From the NCBI GenBank assembly GCA_947164865.1, contig CAMUYA010000009.1, positions 1-64,000 of the forward strand: a stretch of DNA of 64,000 bases. Reading direction: 5' to 3'. Under the pieces are notes generated by a model. The model was given only the letters and a program-made list of their open reading frames with translations. It was not told where the DNA came from and searched no databases. The first letter of the stretch is position 1. The number at the start of each line of letters is the position of its first letter. The stretch comes from an uncultured Lachnospiraceae bacterium (GTDB lineage Bacteria; Bacillota; Clostridia; Lachnospirales; Lachnospiraceae). The translations under genes were made by a program, and so were the position numbers. Below are positions 16,484 to 25,644 of this stretch, in pieces.

Positions 16484-16825
16484 CTAAATATATATCCACC
16501 TGTTAATGATGTCTGTTAATTCCATTATTGTGTTTTCATCAGTTATGATTCTTCCGAAAGTACCATTTCTGATTTTCTGATTCTGTCTGACATTAAGAGT
16601 TGAACTCCACTCAATGGAATGATCTTCGTATAAAATATTAGCTCCAAAAAGATCATTTTCATCAGAGCCATCATCATATAATTCAATCCCAAGATCTGAA
16701 TGCATTTCTGCATGTACAGCAACCAACTGTCTTTTTTTGTCTATAACTATCTTCACCATATCCGCAAAGTATTCCGGTTTGAGATTCTTGATTGCAGATA
16801 ACTCCGTCTTTTCCTTTAGAATCAA
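16484..16825 (-). CDS. DUF5674-family protein, 113 aa
   Basis: Cytoplasmic protein of unknown function that follows the DUF5674 pattern: YFADMVKIVIDKKRQLVAVHAEMHSD, then ELYDDGSDENDLFGANI, then a segment ending in INRWIYI. The conserved acidic/His pairs (HAEMHSD, DDGSDENDLFG) could be a ligand or metal site. It starts at a TTG (16825) with a very good GGAGG nine bases upstream, which overlaps the stop region of the surface-protein gene in front, so it may be read from that transcript. It is followed after 10 bases by a 99-residue helical partner. Family call is from memory of the motif order; no biochemical role is claimed. Confidence 0.55.
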   Translation of the reverse strand: MILKEKTELSAIKNLKPEYFADMVKIVIDKKRQLVAVHAEMHSDLGIELYDDGSDENDLFGANILYEDHSIEWSSTLNVRQNQKIRNGTFGRIITDENTIMELTDIINRWIYI

Positions 16826-16828
16826 GTA

Positions 16829-19198
16829 TTATCCCCTCCTTCCAAATTTAGCAAAAATCAACACAAGTCCGGTGATAAGGAGAAGTCCCGCGGGAAGAAG
16901 GTTCCATTTCTTGGAGTAGAGCCAGCCTTTGAAATTCTCGGTAATTGAAGGTTCCGATTCCTCTTCTTTCGGTACATTTGCTCCATAGTACTCCAGCACG
17001 TTCTGTGCTTCTATTATCTCATCCTCTCCAAGGGCTTCACCCGTTCCGAAGATAACAAAAGGTGAAAGATGATATGTTCTGAACCTGATATATCTTGCTC
17101 CGTCGGAATTGACAACCTCGCTGTCAAGCTCTTCGAGCTGTCCGTTTCTGTCCACTGTCATAACGGTCAGCTTCTGCCCCGCGCCTATGGCATCCGGTAC
17201 CGGAATGGCAACAGTAAGTGCGGCATGTCCCAGCCTTGTGATAGTGATACCGCTTCCATCGGTAAGTTCGAGGTCATAATAAACGCCGTTTATCAGATTG
17301 CGGTCCTTCAGAAACTCTGCAGCTCTCTGCCTTGCGGTGTCTATCGCATCCGAGCTGTCCTGTCTGGATATGTTAAGATAATACGGCTCGTCAGCGCCCT
17401 CTAAGGATGCGCTTGCACCCTGGAGGCCGGATACATTGACTCCGATATCCCCCCTGCTCACAGATACTTCTGTCAGGCCTGTCTGGTACGCATCTGCACG
17501 ATATTCCGAATTGGATAATCTCTCAGCGGTATTTTCGTGGGTAACAGCTATCGCATTGTTTCCAAGCTGGCTGATGTTGCAATCCATATCGAATGCATTG
17601 ATCCCGTGGCTTGTCACTGTATCCGGAAGCTTTACATTACTGAGTGCAGTACCGTAAAAAGATCTGTCATCTGCCGATATCAGAGATGTATCCTCAAGGT
17701 TTATGTCTGATAAAGATGAGCAGTTGCAGAAAGCCTCCTCACCGATATATTCCACGCTTCCGGGGAAAGTTACGCTCCTTATCTCCGGATGATCCGCAAA
17801 TACCTGTGATGCGATGATCCTTACGCCCTCGGGGATCGTGACATCAGCCGAATTTCCTCTGTAAGCCACAAGCGCATCTCCGCTTATGAGGAAGTCGCCC
17901 TCTCCTTCACCCGATTCAAATCCGTTCATCCATTTGGTAAAGGTGAATGCTTTGGGCTCGATCTTTGTAACAGAACCCGGTATCGTTACGTAATCAAGAT
18001 TATCGCAATGGTAAAACGCGCCGTAGGAAACCTTTTCAAGCCCTGCGGGGAGAACGATCGATTTAAGCGAGCTTCTTGCGTATGAAAACTGTCCGATCTC
18101 TTTTACAGTTTCCGGAAGTGTCACGTAAGAAAGGTCTTTATTGTTGTAATATGCCTGATCGGCAACCACATTTCCGTCCACGATAGTGTATTTCGGAAGG
18201 TTGCTTCCATAAGCTGTTCCCGGGCCGCCGTCTGCTCCCGATCCCGAGCCTGATCCATCGTCCGATCCGTCGGATATATCTTCCGTTTCAGTATTATTTC
18301 CCACGTTTCCGTGATAGACCGTAGGGCTGGCGCTGTTCATGAATACTACAGCTTTATTGCCCACAATATGAACGCTTGCAAGAGGATCGTTTTCCTCTTC
18401 GGGAGTGGTCACAACAGCGGAATCATCTGCCGGCTGTCCGTTATTGTCCGAGGGCTGTCCGTTGTTGTCCGCGGGAGTGTTATTCTGTCCGTTATTGTCC
18501 GCAGGTGTATTATTCTGTCCGCTGTTGTCCGCGGGCTGTCCGTTGTTGTCCGCCGGTGTGGTGTTAGTGTCCACAGGGGTCGGATCATAATCATACACAT
18601 CCTCATATTCCGGGAATTCCTGCTGTCTGATATAGAATCCCTGAGCGTACTTCCATGGATATGAGCCTTCGGGTGCATGGATCACAAGCTTATAGCATCC
18701 GTCAAACGCAGTCTGATGGATATCCATGGTCTCCATGGGAATGGTAATGTCCGTAAGGTTTATATCGTCCTGAAATGCATAGATCCCAATAGTTTTAATA
18801 TTGGACGGGATCTTTATGGATGCAAGATTCTTACAGTTTGCAAACACAAAGTCGCCTATCTCCGTCAGCCCCGTTCCTATGGATACCATAGTAAGTGACG
18901 AACAGTTCCAAAAGGCGTAGGGTTCGATCTTCTTGACAGAATCGGGTATAACGATACTTGTGATCTTTGCGTTATCCCTGAACGCATCCGTTGCGATGGA
19001 GACTACATTTGCAGGTATAACAACGCTTGATGATGAGCCGTTGTATTTGGTGAGGAGGCCTTCTGAATCAACCACAAATTCTGCGGTCTTTTTAGTCTCA
19101 GTCGTAGCTGCCTCCGACCCGAATGCCGGAAGCTGCATAACGACGAGGGCTACTATCAGCATAAGCGCCCCTATCAGCTTTCGTATTCTTTTTTTCAT
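16829..19198 (-). CDS. BspA-like leucine-rich-repeat surface protein, 789 aa
   Basis: Exported protein: signal peptide (KKRIRKLIGALMLIVALVVM) at 1-30 and a C-terminal membrane helix (LLPAGLLLITGLVLIFAKFG) followed by RRG. There is no LPXTG-like motif, so it is probably a membrane-held surface protein. Two blocks of LRR_5/BspA repeats (about 45-190 and 350-580; units such as FRDNAKITSIVIPDSVKKIEPYAF) are separated by a low-complexity NGQPADN/NNTPADNN linker (about 205-265) and a Gly/Ser/Asp hinge. The last 160 residues before the anchor form a module that is also present in the larger BspA protein upstream (ITRLGHAALTVAIPVPDAIG ... HLSPFVIFG). BspA repeats usually mediate host or matrix binding. 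Its ribosome-binding site lies in a small hairpin. Confidence 0.85.
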   Translation of the reverse strand: MKKRIRKLIGALMLIVALVVMQLPAFGSEAATTETKKTAEFVVDSEGLLTKYNGSSSSVVIPANVVSIATDAFRDNAKITSIVIPDSVKKIEPYAFWNCSSLTMVSIGTGLTEIGDFVFANCKNLASIKIPSNIKTIGIYAFQDDINLTDITIPMETMDIHQTAFDGCYKLVIHAPEGSYPWKYAQGFYIRQQEFPEYEDVYDYDPTPVDTNTTPADNNGQPADNSGQNNTPADNNGQNNTPADNNGQPSDNNGQPADDSAVVTTPEEENDPLASVHIVGNKAVVFMNSASPTVYHGNVGNNTETEDISDGSDDGSGSGSGADGGPGTAYGSNLPKYTIVDGNVVADQAYYNNKDLSYVTLPETVKEIGQFSYARSSLKSIVLPAGLEKVSYGAFYHCDNLDYVTIPGSVTKIEPKAFTFTKWMNGFESGEGEGDFLISGDALVAYRGNSADVTIPEGVRIIASQVFADHPEIRSVTFPGSVEYIGEEAFCNCSSLSDINLEDTSLISADDRSFYGTALSNVKLPDTVTSHGINAFDMDCNISQLGNNAIAVTHENTAERLSNSEYRADAYQTGLTEVSVSRGDIGVNVSGLQGASASLEGADEPYYLNISRQDSSDAIDTARQRAAEFLKDRNLINGVYYDLELTDGSGITITRLGHAALTVAIPVPDAIGAGQKLTVMTVDRNGQLEELDSEVVNSDGARYIRFRTYHLSPFVIFGTGEALGEDEIIEAQNVLEYYGANVPKEEESEPSITENFKGWLYSKKWNLLPAGLLLITGLVLIFAKFGRRG
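18412..18570 (-). repeat. Low-complexity coding repeat (PADNNGQ linker)
   Basis: Within the surface-protein gene, the DNA alternates short units reading GACAACAACGG and GCGGACAACA on the minus strand, encoding repeated PADNNGQ/NNTPADNN. Such tandem DNA commonly varies in copy number between strains and lengthens or shortens a stalk. Confidence 0.8.
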
Positions 19199-19202
19199 TC
19201 AA

Positions 19203-19221
19203 ACACCTCTTGTTTAGGTGT
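19203..19221 (-). promoter_or_regulatory. Hairpin that covers a Shine-Dalgarno sequence
   Basis: On the minus strand ACACCT (19216-19221) can pair with AGGTGT (19203-19208). The second arm contains the AGAGGTG ribosome-binding site of the 789-residue surface protein, five bases before its ATG. The stem is only 6 bp but would hide the site, giving a means to limit translation downstream of the larger BspA gene. Confidence 0.4.
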
Positions 19222-19252
19222 CAAACCGCCCGAACAATGTCCGAGCGGTCTG
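19222..19252 (-). terminator. Hairpin after the large BspA gene
   Basis: An imperfect 11-bp stem (CAGACCGCTCG/CGGGCGGTTTG) starts about 20 bases after the stop of the large BspA gene. It is followed by only three T residues, so termination is probably partial, allowing some read-through into the second surface-protein gene. Confidence 0.5.
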
Positions 19253-19270
19253 AAATTATTGATCATATTT

Positions 19271-22200
19271 CTACGCTTTAACAACAGCCTTCTTCCTTCT
19301 GCTTCCATTCCAGAGGAACAGGAATACTCCAAGTGCTGCAAGTCCGATAGAAAGGAACCACTTGGGCTTAATGCCGTCACCGGTCTTTGGTGTGTTATCG
19401 GAAGGTCCGCTGTTATCGCCAAGAGTCGAGATGTTCTTGGTATTAACATAGATCACGTAAGGTGAGAAGTGCGTACATGTGAATGTCACGCAAGGCACTC
19501 CCTGGATCGTTGTAAACTTGGGTGCGAGCACGTCAAGCTGGTTGGTAACAACGCCTGCAACCTTATTGTTTCCGCCGTACTGCTGCAGTGAATCGGGAAG
19601 AGGCAGTGTGATCGTTACGGTAAGTCCGGTCGTATCGGTTATCTTCTTCTCTCCTGATGCATCATAGAGTGAGATATCCATCGGGAAGTAGATGATATTG
19701 TCGATGCTTCCGTATTCAGCGATAAGCGCCTTAAGTACAGCTTCCGAAGCCGCTGCATTCTCGGTGATCTTGATCGTGAAGTTGTCGGACGAACCGTTAA
19801 CCGTTGCAGATACAACACCGGTGTTGGAAAGACCGTTCTTGTCGATGACTACGGTCGTTCCGCTGCTGGTCTTTGTTCCGCTCGGATTGGTTCCGTTATT
19901 ACCGTTATTGGTATTACCATTATTGTTTCCGTTATTTGTTCCGCCGCCACTTGTTTTCGTTACATAATTTGCGGTAACTGTAACATTCTCCGAAGGCATG
20001 GTGATAACAGTTGCGGAAAGTCCTTTTGATGCGATGATTGCATTATCAGGCGAAATAGTCCAGCTGCCGAACTGAAGTCCGTCCTTAGGTTCGTTAGCAA
20101 CTATGATTGCCTGAGTGCCTTCCTTATATGTACCTGATCCTGAACCGTTAACAACGGTAAGGGTGTAGTAATTACCGGTCTCAGTGCTGCCTCCGCCATT
20201 GTTTTCGTTACTGTTTCCTCCGGGATTATAATCTGGTCCGGCTATCATGGTAAATCTGGTATTTTTGGTAATAGTCGTAGCCGAAGGTGAGGGTGACCAT
20301 ACGCACTGGGTGTATCCGGAAGGCATCATAAGATCAGGAGCGTTGGTACCTGTCTCGATCTCGAGCGCCTGATAAAGCGTTACACCGTCGGTATAGTAAT
20401 AGGATACTGTATATGAAAGCTGTGGATCCGTTCCGTTAGAAGGAACAAGAACGAATACATGACTTGCCTCCATAGTCGTCTCCGAAGGCTTGGGAGACCA
20501 TTCATAGCCGGTGGAGTATCCTTCAGGCTTGATAAGATCATAAGCCTTATCTCCCTTGGTGATCTTAACCTTGGAATAAAGATCTATTCCATTGGGATAG
20601 TAATAATATGCATAGAAAGCATTACCTGCTTCGATATCCGGATCGACATATTCCCCGCCGTTTCCGCCACCGTTTCCTCCTCCGTTACCACCGTTATTGG
20701 AACCGGACGAAGAATAGAAACCTGTGATTGAAAAGTCTTTATTCACTTCTGCCATTGAAGCGTCATCCGGCGAAATTATAGCTGTTGCCCATCCATCGAA
20801 ATTATATCCTTCGAATGTGGGAGGCTGGATAACATTAACCTTCGATGTAACATCACTTCCTGCTTTAACATCATCGATCGTAGTCAGTTCTTTGATCGTT
20901 CCATCAGTGGGGTCTTTGTACTTGAGAGTGATCGTGAAAGGACCTCCGCTGTTCGTAGCATACTGTCCTATAAGCACATAGTTGCCCGTTACGTTGGTGA
21001 GATCAGCTCCTTCGGGTGTCTTTTGGGCTTTATCCCAGCCATTGAAGACATATCCGTCAAATTCAGGGGGTACTATAAGATTTACTGTCCCCGAAACATC
21101 ACTTCCCTTAGCCACATTCTCAAGAACCTGAAGTGTTTCACTGGTGTTCGTTGTCGGATCAAAATACTTAAGAGTAACAGTGTAAGGTCCGTCAACATTA
21201 TCAATATAGGAGCCTGTAAGCACCAGGTCTGACGTAACATTCGAGTAAGTTACTGTATCAGGAACGCGAATAGCTCTATCCCATCCCGCAAATACATACC
21301 CGTCAAAGGTGGGTACACTCACAAGATTAATCTTTTCAGTAGCATCACTTCCCTTTACAACTCCATCGATGGTTGTTATCACCTTGATCGATCCATCTGT
21401 AGGATCCTGATACTGTAGTGTTATAACAAAAGGCCCATTGGTCTTGGAATAGATCGGATTAAAGGTAACATCTCTGGTGATCTTGCTGTCAACGGTCAGC
21501 GTACCATCGGGCTGCCAGCCTGAATTGTATCTTGGTGTACCTTCCTCATCTATGATGTCAGGAAGAACCGGCACATCCAGCTGTTCATCGGCAAGTGTAT
21601 CTCCTTCTATTACCTGGAAGGTTTTGTATACCTGTCCGTAATAGTCGTTGAAGGTTACCGTGTAATAGGTAGTATCTGCCAATTCATAATGTGCATAGAA
21701 ATCGACATTTCCCTCCACTACATAAGTATCGATCTCCTCGTTGGTGTATACGTTCTTATCGGTGGTTTCCCATCCTCTCATCACATATTTACGTCCCGAA
21801 GAATCAGTATAACTGTCTACCACTTTCCATATTGCAGTAGCTGATGAAGGGTGCTCTCCATCTGTTACAGTCTGCGTATTATGAAGCTTAGTAACGTATC
21901 CCGAGCCCTCATCATAGCAGTAGAAATTGACCGTAAACTCAGCAGGTGTAAGGTCGATCTCTGCATTGTACTCATACCTTACGGCATAAGTGTACATGCT
22001 TGAATTCTCCGGCGAATAAACAGTAACATTTTTGTTCCTTGAAGTGTCTGTACTGTCTGTTTTTCCTCCGGACACCTTAATGCCATCCAGGAATTCTGCA
22101 GGCGGATAAACTACGCTTGCAGTCGAGCTCACCTCGTTTACTGTCGAATCTTCAAAAACATACTTACCTACCGTAGTGCAATTATTCGGAAGTATGACTC

Positions 22201-25200
22201 TGGAAAGACTCTGTGCATTATGAAAAGCATGAGTCGGAAGTAAGGTTATCTGTGATTTTGAAAGATCAACAACTCCGATCTGTGAAGTGTTGAAAGCATC
22301 CTCGTCGATACTTGTAAGAGTGCTTATTGCAGCATCAGATCTTATTGAAGAGTTTCTTGCCGGCAGAGCTTCAACCAGTTCAGTGGGAACTCCGTCAGTG
22401 ATCCCGTAAATAACCTGTGAATCACACCTGTACTTTGGACTGTTGTTAAACTCAACATAACCAAGATTTTTATCTCCTACAAAGGGAGCTGTTCCTAAAG
22501 ACGTAATGGTGTTTGTAAGCGAAGCATTTTCCATCGCACTGCATCCACCGAACGCATAATCTCCGATTTCGGTTGTGTCGACAGAGTTAACGATCACACT
22601 CTTAAGGTTATTACAACCATAGAATGCGTAATCATCTATTGTTTTTGCTCCGCCAAAGATCGTAATGGATGTAAGCTTTGAACATCCTGCAAAATCACTC
22701 TTTGCCGGATCTACCTGATATATGATTCCCTGGGCATCCTTTGCGAATTCTTCAAGTTCTCCGTTTGTATCCGTTTTAAACTCGGCATCGATACTGTCTA
22801 TACCCATTATTACAACAGGGAATGAATCAAAAGAAGCTGTCTCGGTCTTATCATAATAAAGTCCGTCCTTGATCCTGTTGATACCGGTAGGTATAGTAAG
22901 ACTGGACGCTGTATCCTTGAACAGAGTCATATCCTCGGTGAGCTGTTTGTTCTCGTATCCGGGATCATTCTTGAGGATATGGATTACATCCTGTGCAGCA
23001 TCTTTCTGAGCCTGGGTAAGATATGATTTCGTCGCATAGTTTCCAAGAGTGTCCTTGGTCGGGAAATCGACCAGTTCACTATAAAAAGTATCTTTAATTC
23101 CGTCCCCGGTAGTATCCTCCCCATTGTACCTTACGGTAATGAATGTCGGCCATCCTGAGCAGTACTCGATGTAAGCAGTTGCCTGAGAACCATTGTTGTA
23201 GGTTCCGTCCTGGCTCATCGCATACTGATAGGGTGTAGAATTTGCATCGATCGGTCCGACAAACTGAAGCTTGACTGCCGGAGAGTTGTCGGCAGCAGTC
23301 CCGACTTTGTTTTCTCCAAGTCCTGTACACAGAGCTCCGCCCGTATGAGCTCCTGCGAAATCCTGAGTCTTGAATGCATCCTTTTTGATCTCAACGCTAT
23401 CATTGTTGAATACTACATACTCAATATTATGGCAGCCCCTAAATGCACCCTCTCCTATAGTCACAATCGTAGAAGGAATAGTTATTCTCTTAAGAGTACA
23501 CTTATTGTTGAACGCATTAGCCGCAATCGAAGCTATATGGTAAGGTCCGATATGTGTAGGAAATGAAAGCGACTCAACATTTCCATCAAAGTTAACAGGG
23601 AACTGGAGCTCGTTGTTTACATTGACCTGGTATGTAACATATCCGCCCCCATCTTCCTGAACCTTAAGTTCATAGATATCCGGAGTAAGAGGGAGATAAT
23701 CATTGGAGCCTATGTAATGGAATGCAAAGCAGTTGGCTTTGCAGAAATCATGTATAGCAGAGTTTGAGAATCCTTCAAAATAGAAGGTTCCGGCTACAAC
23801 ATTATTATCTGTACCCTGTTGATCCTTAAAAGTGTCATACGTAAAATTCGTCTCAGGAACGAAAGATAACTGTTCGTTTCTCACGGATACGCTTCCAAGA
23901 GACAAGCATCCTGAAAACTCTGATAGAAGAAGTCCCTTTACAGGACTGGTTGCATCCTTCTTTCCCTGTGCATTCCATGGGAATACAAGAGTCTTAATAG
24001 ACTGGCAGTCTTTGAAAGCGTCAATTCCTATATATGCAAGTGATGCATCATTACCGTCTCCTTTTCCGCATAGATCAAGAGTGGTCATTTTTACGCATCC
24101 CTCGAAGCAGGAATCACCGATCGTAGTAACGCTCTTAGGGAGAATAATACTCTTTAAAGAACGGTTATTGTAAAATGCTTTTTCACCGATCCTTTTCAGG
24201 TTTGTACTCTCTCCGACAGCTGTAAATGTAACATCCGAAAGCTGATAGCAGTCTGAGAAAGCTCCGGGGCCTATAACCTGAAGTCCGTTACTTCCTGAAA
24301 GGTCAAGGCTGGAAAGAGCGCTGCATCCATAGAACGCATTGTCTCCAATTCCTACAAGCGTACCCTGTATCTTAAGGGTAGTAATATTCGCATTGTTTGC
24401 AAAGATACCCTTTGCGGTATTGTTCTTGGCATCTCCGCCTAAAGCGCCTTTACCCTTGCTGTTGGTGGGGTCATAGGTCCAGATTCCGTTTCCGTCTCTT
24501 TCAGCATACTGATTGCTGATATAAGCAACTACGGCGCTCTTTATACGATGATAGATCTGCTTGTTCTCACACTTTTCGTAGATCACATGAAGATCTGTAT
24601 TCTTTACATCGTCCGCAGGAGCATCGCCTGTGGGATGGTCCTTATCATAGTAAAGATCAAAATCGCTGAAATCCTTCCACTCATCCAGAGTATCAAGATA
24701 ACAAGGGACAAATGTCGTATCATATTCGGCATCATGAGAAATAGTCTTGCTTACATGAAGCGCTTTAAGATCTGCTACATCGCCTGTATACTTCGCTCCG
24801 TTTTCAACATTGTAATAGCTGTATCCTGAAGGTTCAGTATCATCCGTGACCTGATAAAATCTCGGACTTATGGTTGTAGGTGAATCATGATAAAGGTCAT
24901 CGACAAGTTTAAACAAGGGTCTTCCCTGATCATCAGCAAGCTGTGCTCCTGCCGCATCTTCTATGATCTCATCATATGCTTCGGCGGTCATCTCTGCCTT
25001 GGGATAAAAAAGGAAGTTTCCGTTCTTTCCTACTGCAACAAGCTGTCCGTTAGTGGAGTTGGTATTGTACTGTGTAAATGCGTCAAATGTCTGAGGGATT
25101 TCAAGAACTCCTCCCTGAAGAGCCAGAGTTCCGTATCCTACTATAACCGCAACATACTGGTTGTTATTATCCATAACATAAGCAAACTCAAAAGCTTTGC

Positions 25201-25513
25201 TCTCGTCAGTATATATTCTGTCATCCGCGGTGATCTGAGGAATATTTCCTTTGTCGCTGGTATCCGAATCATTAACCGTAACGCTGTAATCTGCCAGAGT
25301 TGTGCCCTCATGCACCTCACCTGATCCTGTCTCAGATACATTTGCTTCCGCCTGACCGCCTTCATAGCTTCTCGCAGGTATAGCTGCAACAACAATCGCT
25401 GAAGCAAGAGCTAACCCTCCAAGTGTCCGGCGCACCTGTTTTTTAAGCCGTATCTTTGACTTCTTTGAAGTCTTCTTAACAGAGTTTTTTCCCGTTTTTG
25501 TCTCTTTAATCAT
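19271..25513 (-). CDS. Giant BspA-like surface protein with sortase signal, 2080 aa
   Basis: Secreted, wall-anchored protein. The start is the ATG at 25513, seven bases after AGGAG; upstream ATGs at 25534/25528 have none. Order of parts: long basic signal peptide with hydrophobic core LGGLALASAIVVAAIP; LRR_5/BspA repeats from about 370 to 1140 (many units like LKSVIVNSVDTTEIGDYAF); about four B-repeat-like units (1220-1610, strings such as FEGYNFDGWATAI); a Gly/Asn-rich hinge near 1610; two further short repeats (YYYTDGVTLYQAL); a module shared with the 789-residue protein downstream (about 1880-2020); and a C-terminal sorting signal TPKTGD, hydrophobic helix and RRKK tail. A class B sortase is encoded just upstream and is the obvious anchoring enzyme. 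Calcium-type loop TTGDGIKDTF occurs once. Role in adhesion is inferred from BspA/Internalin-type repeats. Confidence 0.88.
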   Translation of the reverse strand: MIKETKTGKNSVKKTSKKSKIRLKKQVRRTLGGLALASAIVVAAIPARSYEGGQAEANVSETGSGEVHEGTTLADYSVTVNDSDTSDKGNIPQITADDRIYTDESKAFEFAYVMDNNNQYVAVIVGYGTLALQGGVLEIPQTFDAFTQYNTNSTNGQLVAVGKNGNFLFYPKAEMTAEAYDEIIEDAAGAQLADDQGRPLFKLVDDLYHDSPTTISPRFYQVTDDTEPSGYSYYNVENGAKYTGDVADLKALHVSKTISHDAEYDTTFVPCYLDTLDEWKDFSDFDLYYDKDHPTGDAPADDVKNTDLHVIYEKCENKQIYHRIKSAVVAYISNQYAERDGNGIWTYDPTNSKGKGALGGDAKNNTAKGIFANNANITTLKIQGTLVGIGDNAFYGCSALSSLDLSGSNGLQVIGPGAFSDCYQLSDVTFTAVGESTNLKRIGEKAFYNNRSLKSIILPKSVTTIGDSCFEGCVKMTTLDLCGKGDGNDASLAYIGIDAFKDCQSIKTLVFPWNAQGKKDATSPVKGLLLSEFSGCLSLGSVSVRNEQLSFVPETNFTYDTFKDQQGTDNNVVAGTFYFEGFSNSAIHDFCKANCFAFHYIGSNDYLPLTPDIYELKVQEDGGGYVTYQVNVNNELQFPVNFDGNVESLSFPTHIGPYHIASIAANAFNNKCTLKRITIPSTIVTIGEGAFRGCHNIEYVVFNNDSVEIKKDAFKTQDFAGAHTGGALCTGLGENKVGTAADNSPAVKLQFVGPIDANSTPYQYAMSQDGTYNNGSQATAYIEYCSGWPTFITVRYNGEDTTGDGIKDTFYSELVDFPTKDTLGNYATKSYLTQAQKDAAQDVIHILKNDPGYENKQLTEDMTLFKDTASSLTIPTGINRIKDGLYYDKTETASFDSFPVVIMGIDSIDAEFKTDTNGELEEFAKDAQGIIYQVDPAKSDFAGCSKLTSITIFGGAKTIDDYAFYGCNNLKSVIVNSVDTTEIGDYAFGGCSAMENASLTNTITSLGTAPFVGDKNLGYVEFNNSPKYRCDSQVIYGITDGVPTELVEALPARNSSIRSDAAISTLTSIDEDAFNTSQIGVVDLSKSQITLLPTHAFHNAQSLSRVILPNNCTTVGKYVFEDSTVNEVSSTASVVYPPAEFLDGIKVSGGKTDSTDTSRNKNVTVYSPENSSMYTYAVRYEYNAEIDLTPAEFTVNFYCYDEGSGYVTKLHNTQTVTDGEHPSSATAIWKVVDSYTDSSGRKYVMRGWETTDKNVYTNEEIDTYVVEGNVDFYAHYELADTTYYTVTFNDYYGQVYKTFQVIEGDTLADEQLDVPVLPDIIDEEGTPRYNSGWQPDGTLTVDSKITRDVTFNPIYSKTNGPFVITLQYQDPTDGSIKVITTIDGVVKGSDATEKINLVSVPTFDGYVFAGWDRAIRVPDTVTYSNVTSDLVLTGSYIDNVDGPYTVTLKYFDPTTNTSETLQVLENVAKGSDVSGTVNLIVPPEFDGYVFNGWDKAQKTPEGADLTNVTGNYVLIGQYATNSGGPFTITLKYKDPTDGTIKELTTIDDVKAGSDVTSKVNVIQPPTFEGYNFDGWATAIISPDDASMAEVNKDFSITGFYSSSGSNNGGNGGGNGGGNGGEYVDPDIEAGNAFYAYYYYPNGIDLYSKVKITKGDKAYDLIKPEGYSTGYEWSPKPSETTMEASHVFVLVPSNGTDPQLSYTVSYYYTDGVTLYQALEIETGTNAPDLMMPSGYTQCVWSPSPSATTITKNTRFTMIAGPDYNPGGNSNENNGGGSTETGNYYTLTVVNGSGSGTYKEGTQAIIVANEPKDGLQFGSWTISPDNAIIASKGLSATVITMPSENVTVTANYVTKTSGGGTNNGNNNGNTNNGNNGTNPSGTKTSSGTTVVIDKNGLSNTGVVSATVNGSSDNFTIKITENAAASEAVLKALIAEYGSIDNIIYFPMDISLYDASGEKKITDTTGLTVTITLPLPDSLQQYGGNNKVAGVVTNQLDVLAPKFTTIQGVPCVTFTCTHFSPYVIYVNTKNISTLGDNSGPSDNTPKTGDGIKPKWFLSIGLAALGVFLFLWNGSRRKKAVVKA

Positions 25514-25580
25514 TTCATTTCTCCTCATGATCATGAATATGACCTGTCATCGGCTAAATTACGCCGTTCTGAAAACACGC

Positions 25581-25604
25581 AAAAAGGCGGATTAAATCTA
25601 ATCC
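25581..25604 (-). terminator. Terminator after the sortase gene
   Basis: A GGATTA/TAATCC stem (25589-25604) followed on the minus strand by GCCTTTTTGCG, 40 bases after the sortase stop. It separates the leuS-sortase transcript from the large BspA gene, which then needs its own promoter; I could not identify that promoter with confidence. Confidence 0.65.
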
Positions 25605-25644
25605 ATTCTTTATATCGGCATGGGGGAAGGATAAATTAACCCCT

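Noticed and set aside
19271..25513. Reading the large BspA protein as starting at 25534
   Set aside because: The ATGs at 25534 and 25528 have no ribosome-binding site, while AGGAG stands seven bases before the ATG at 25513.
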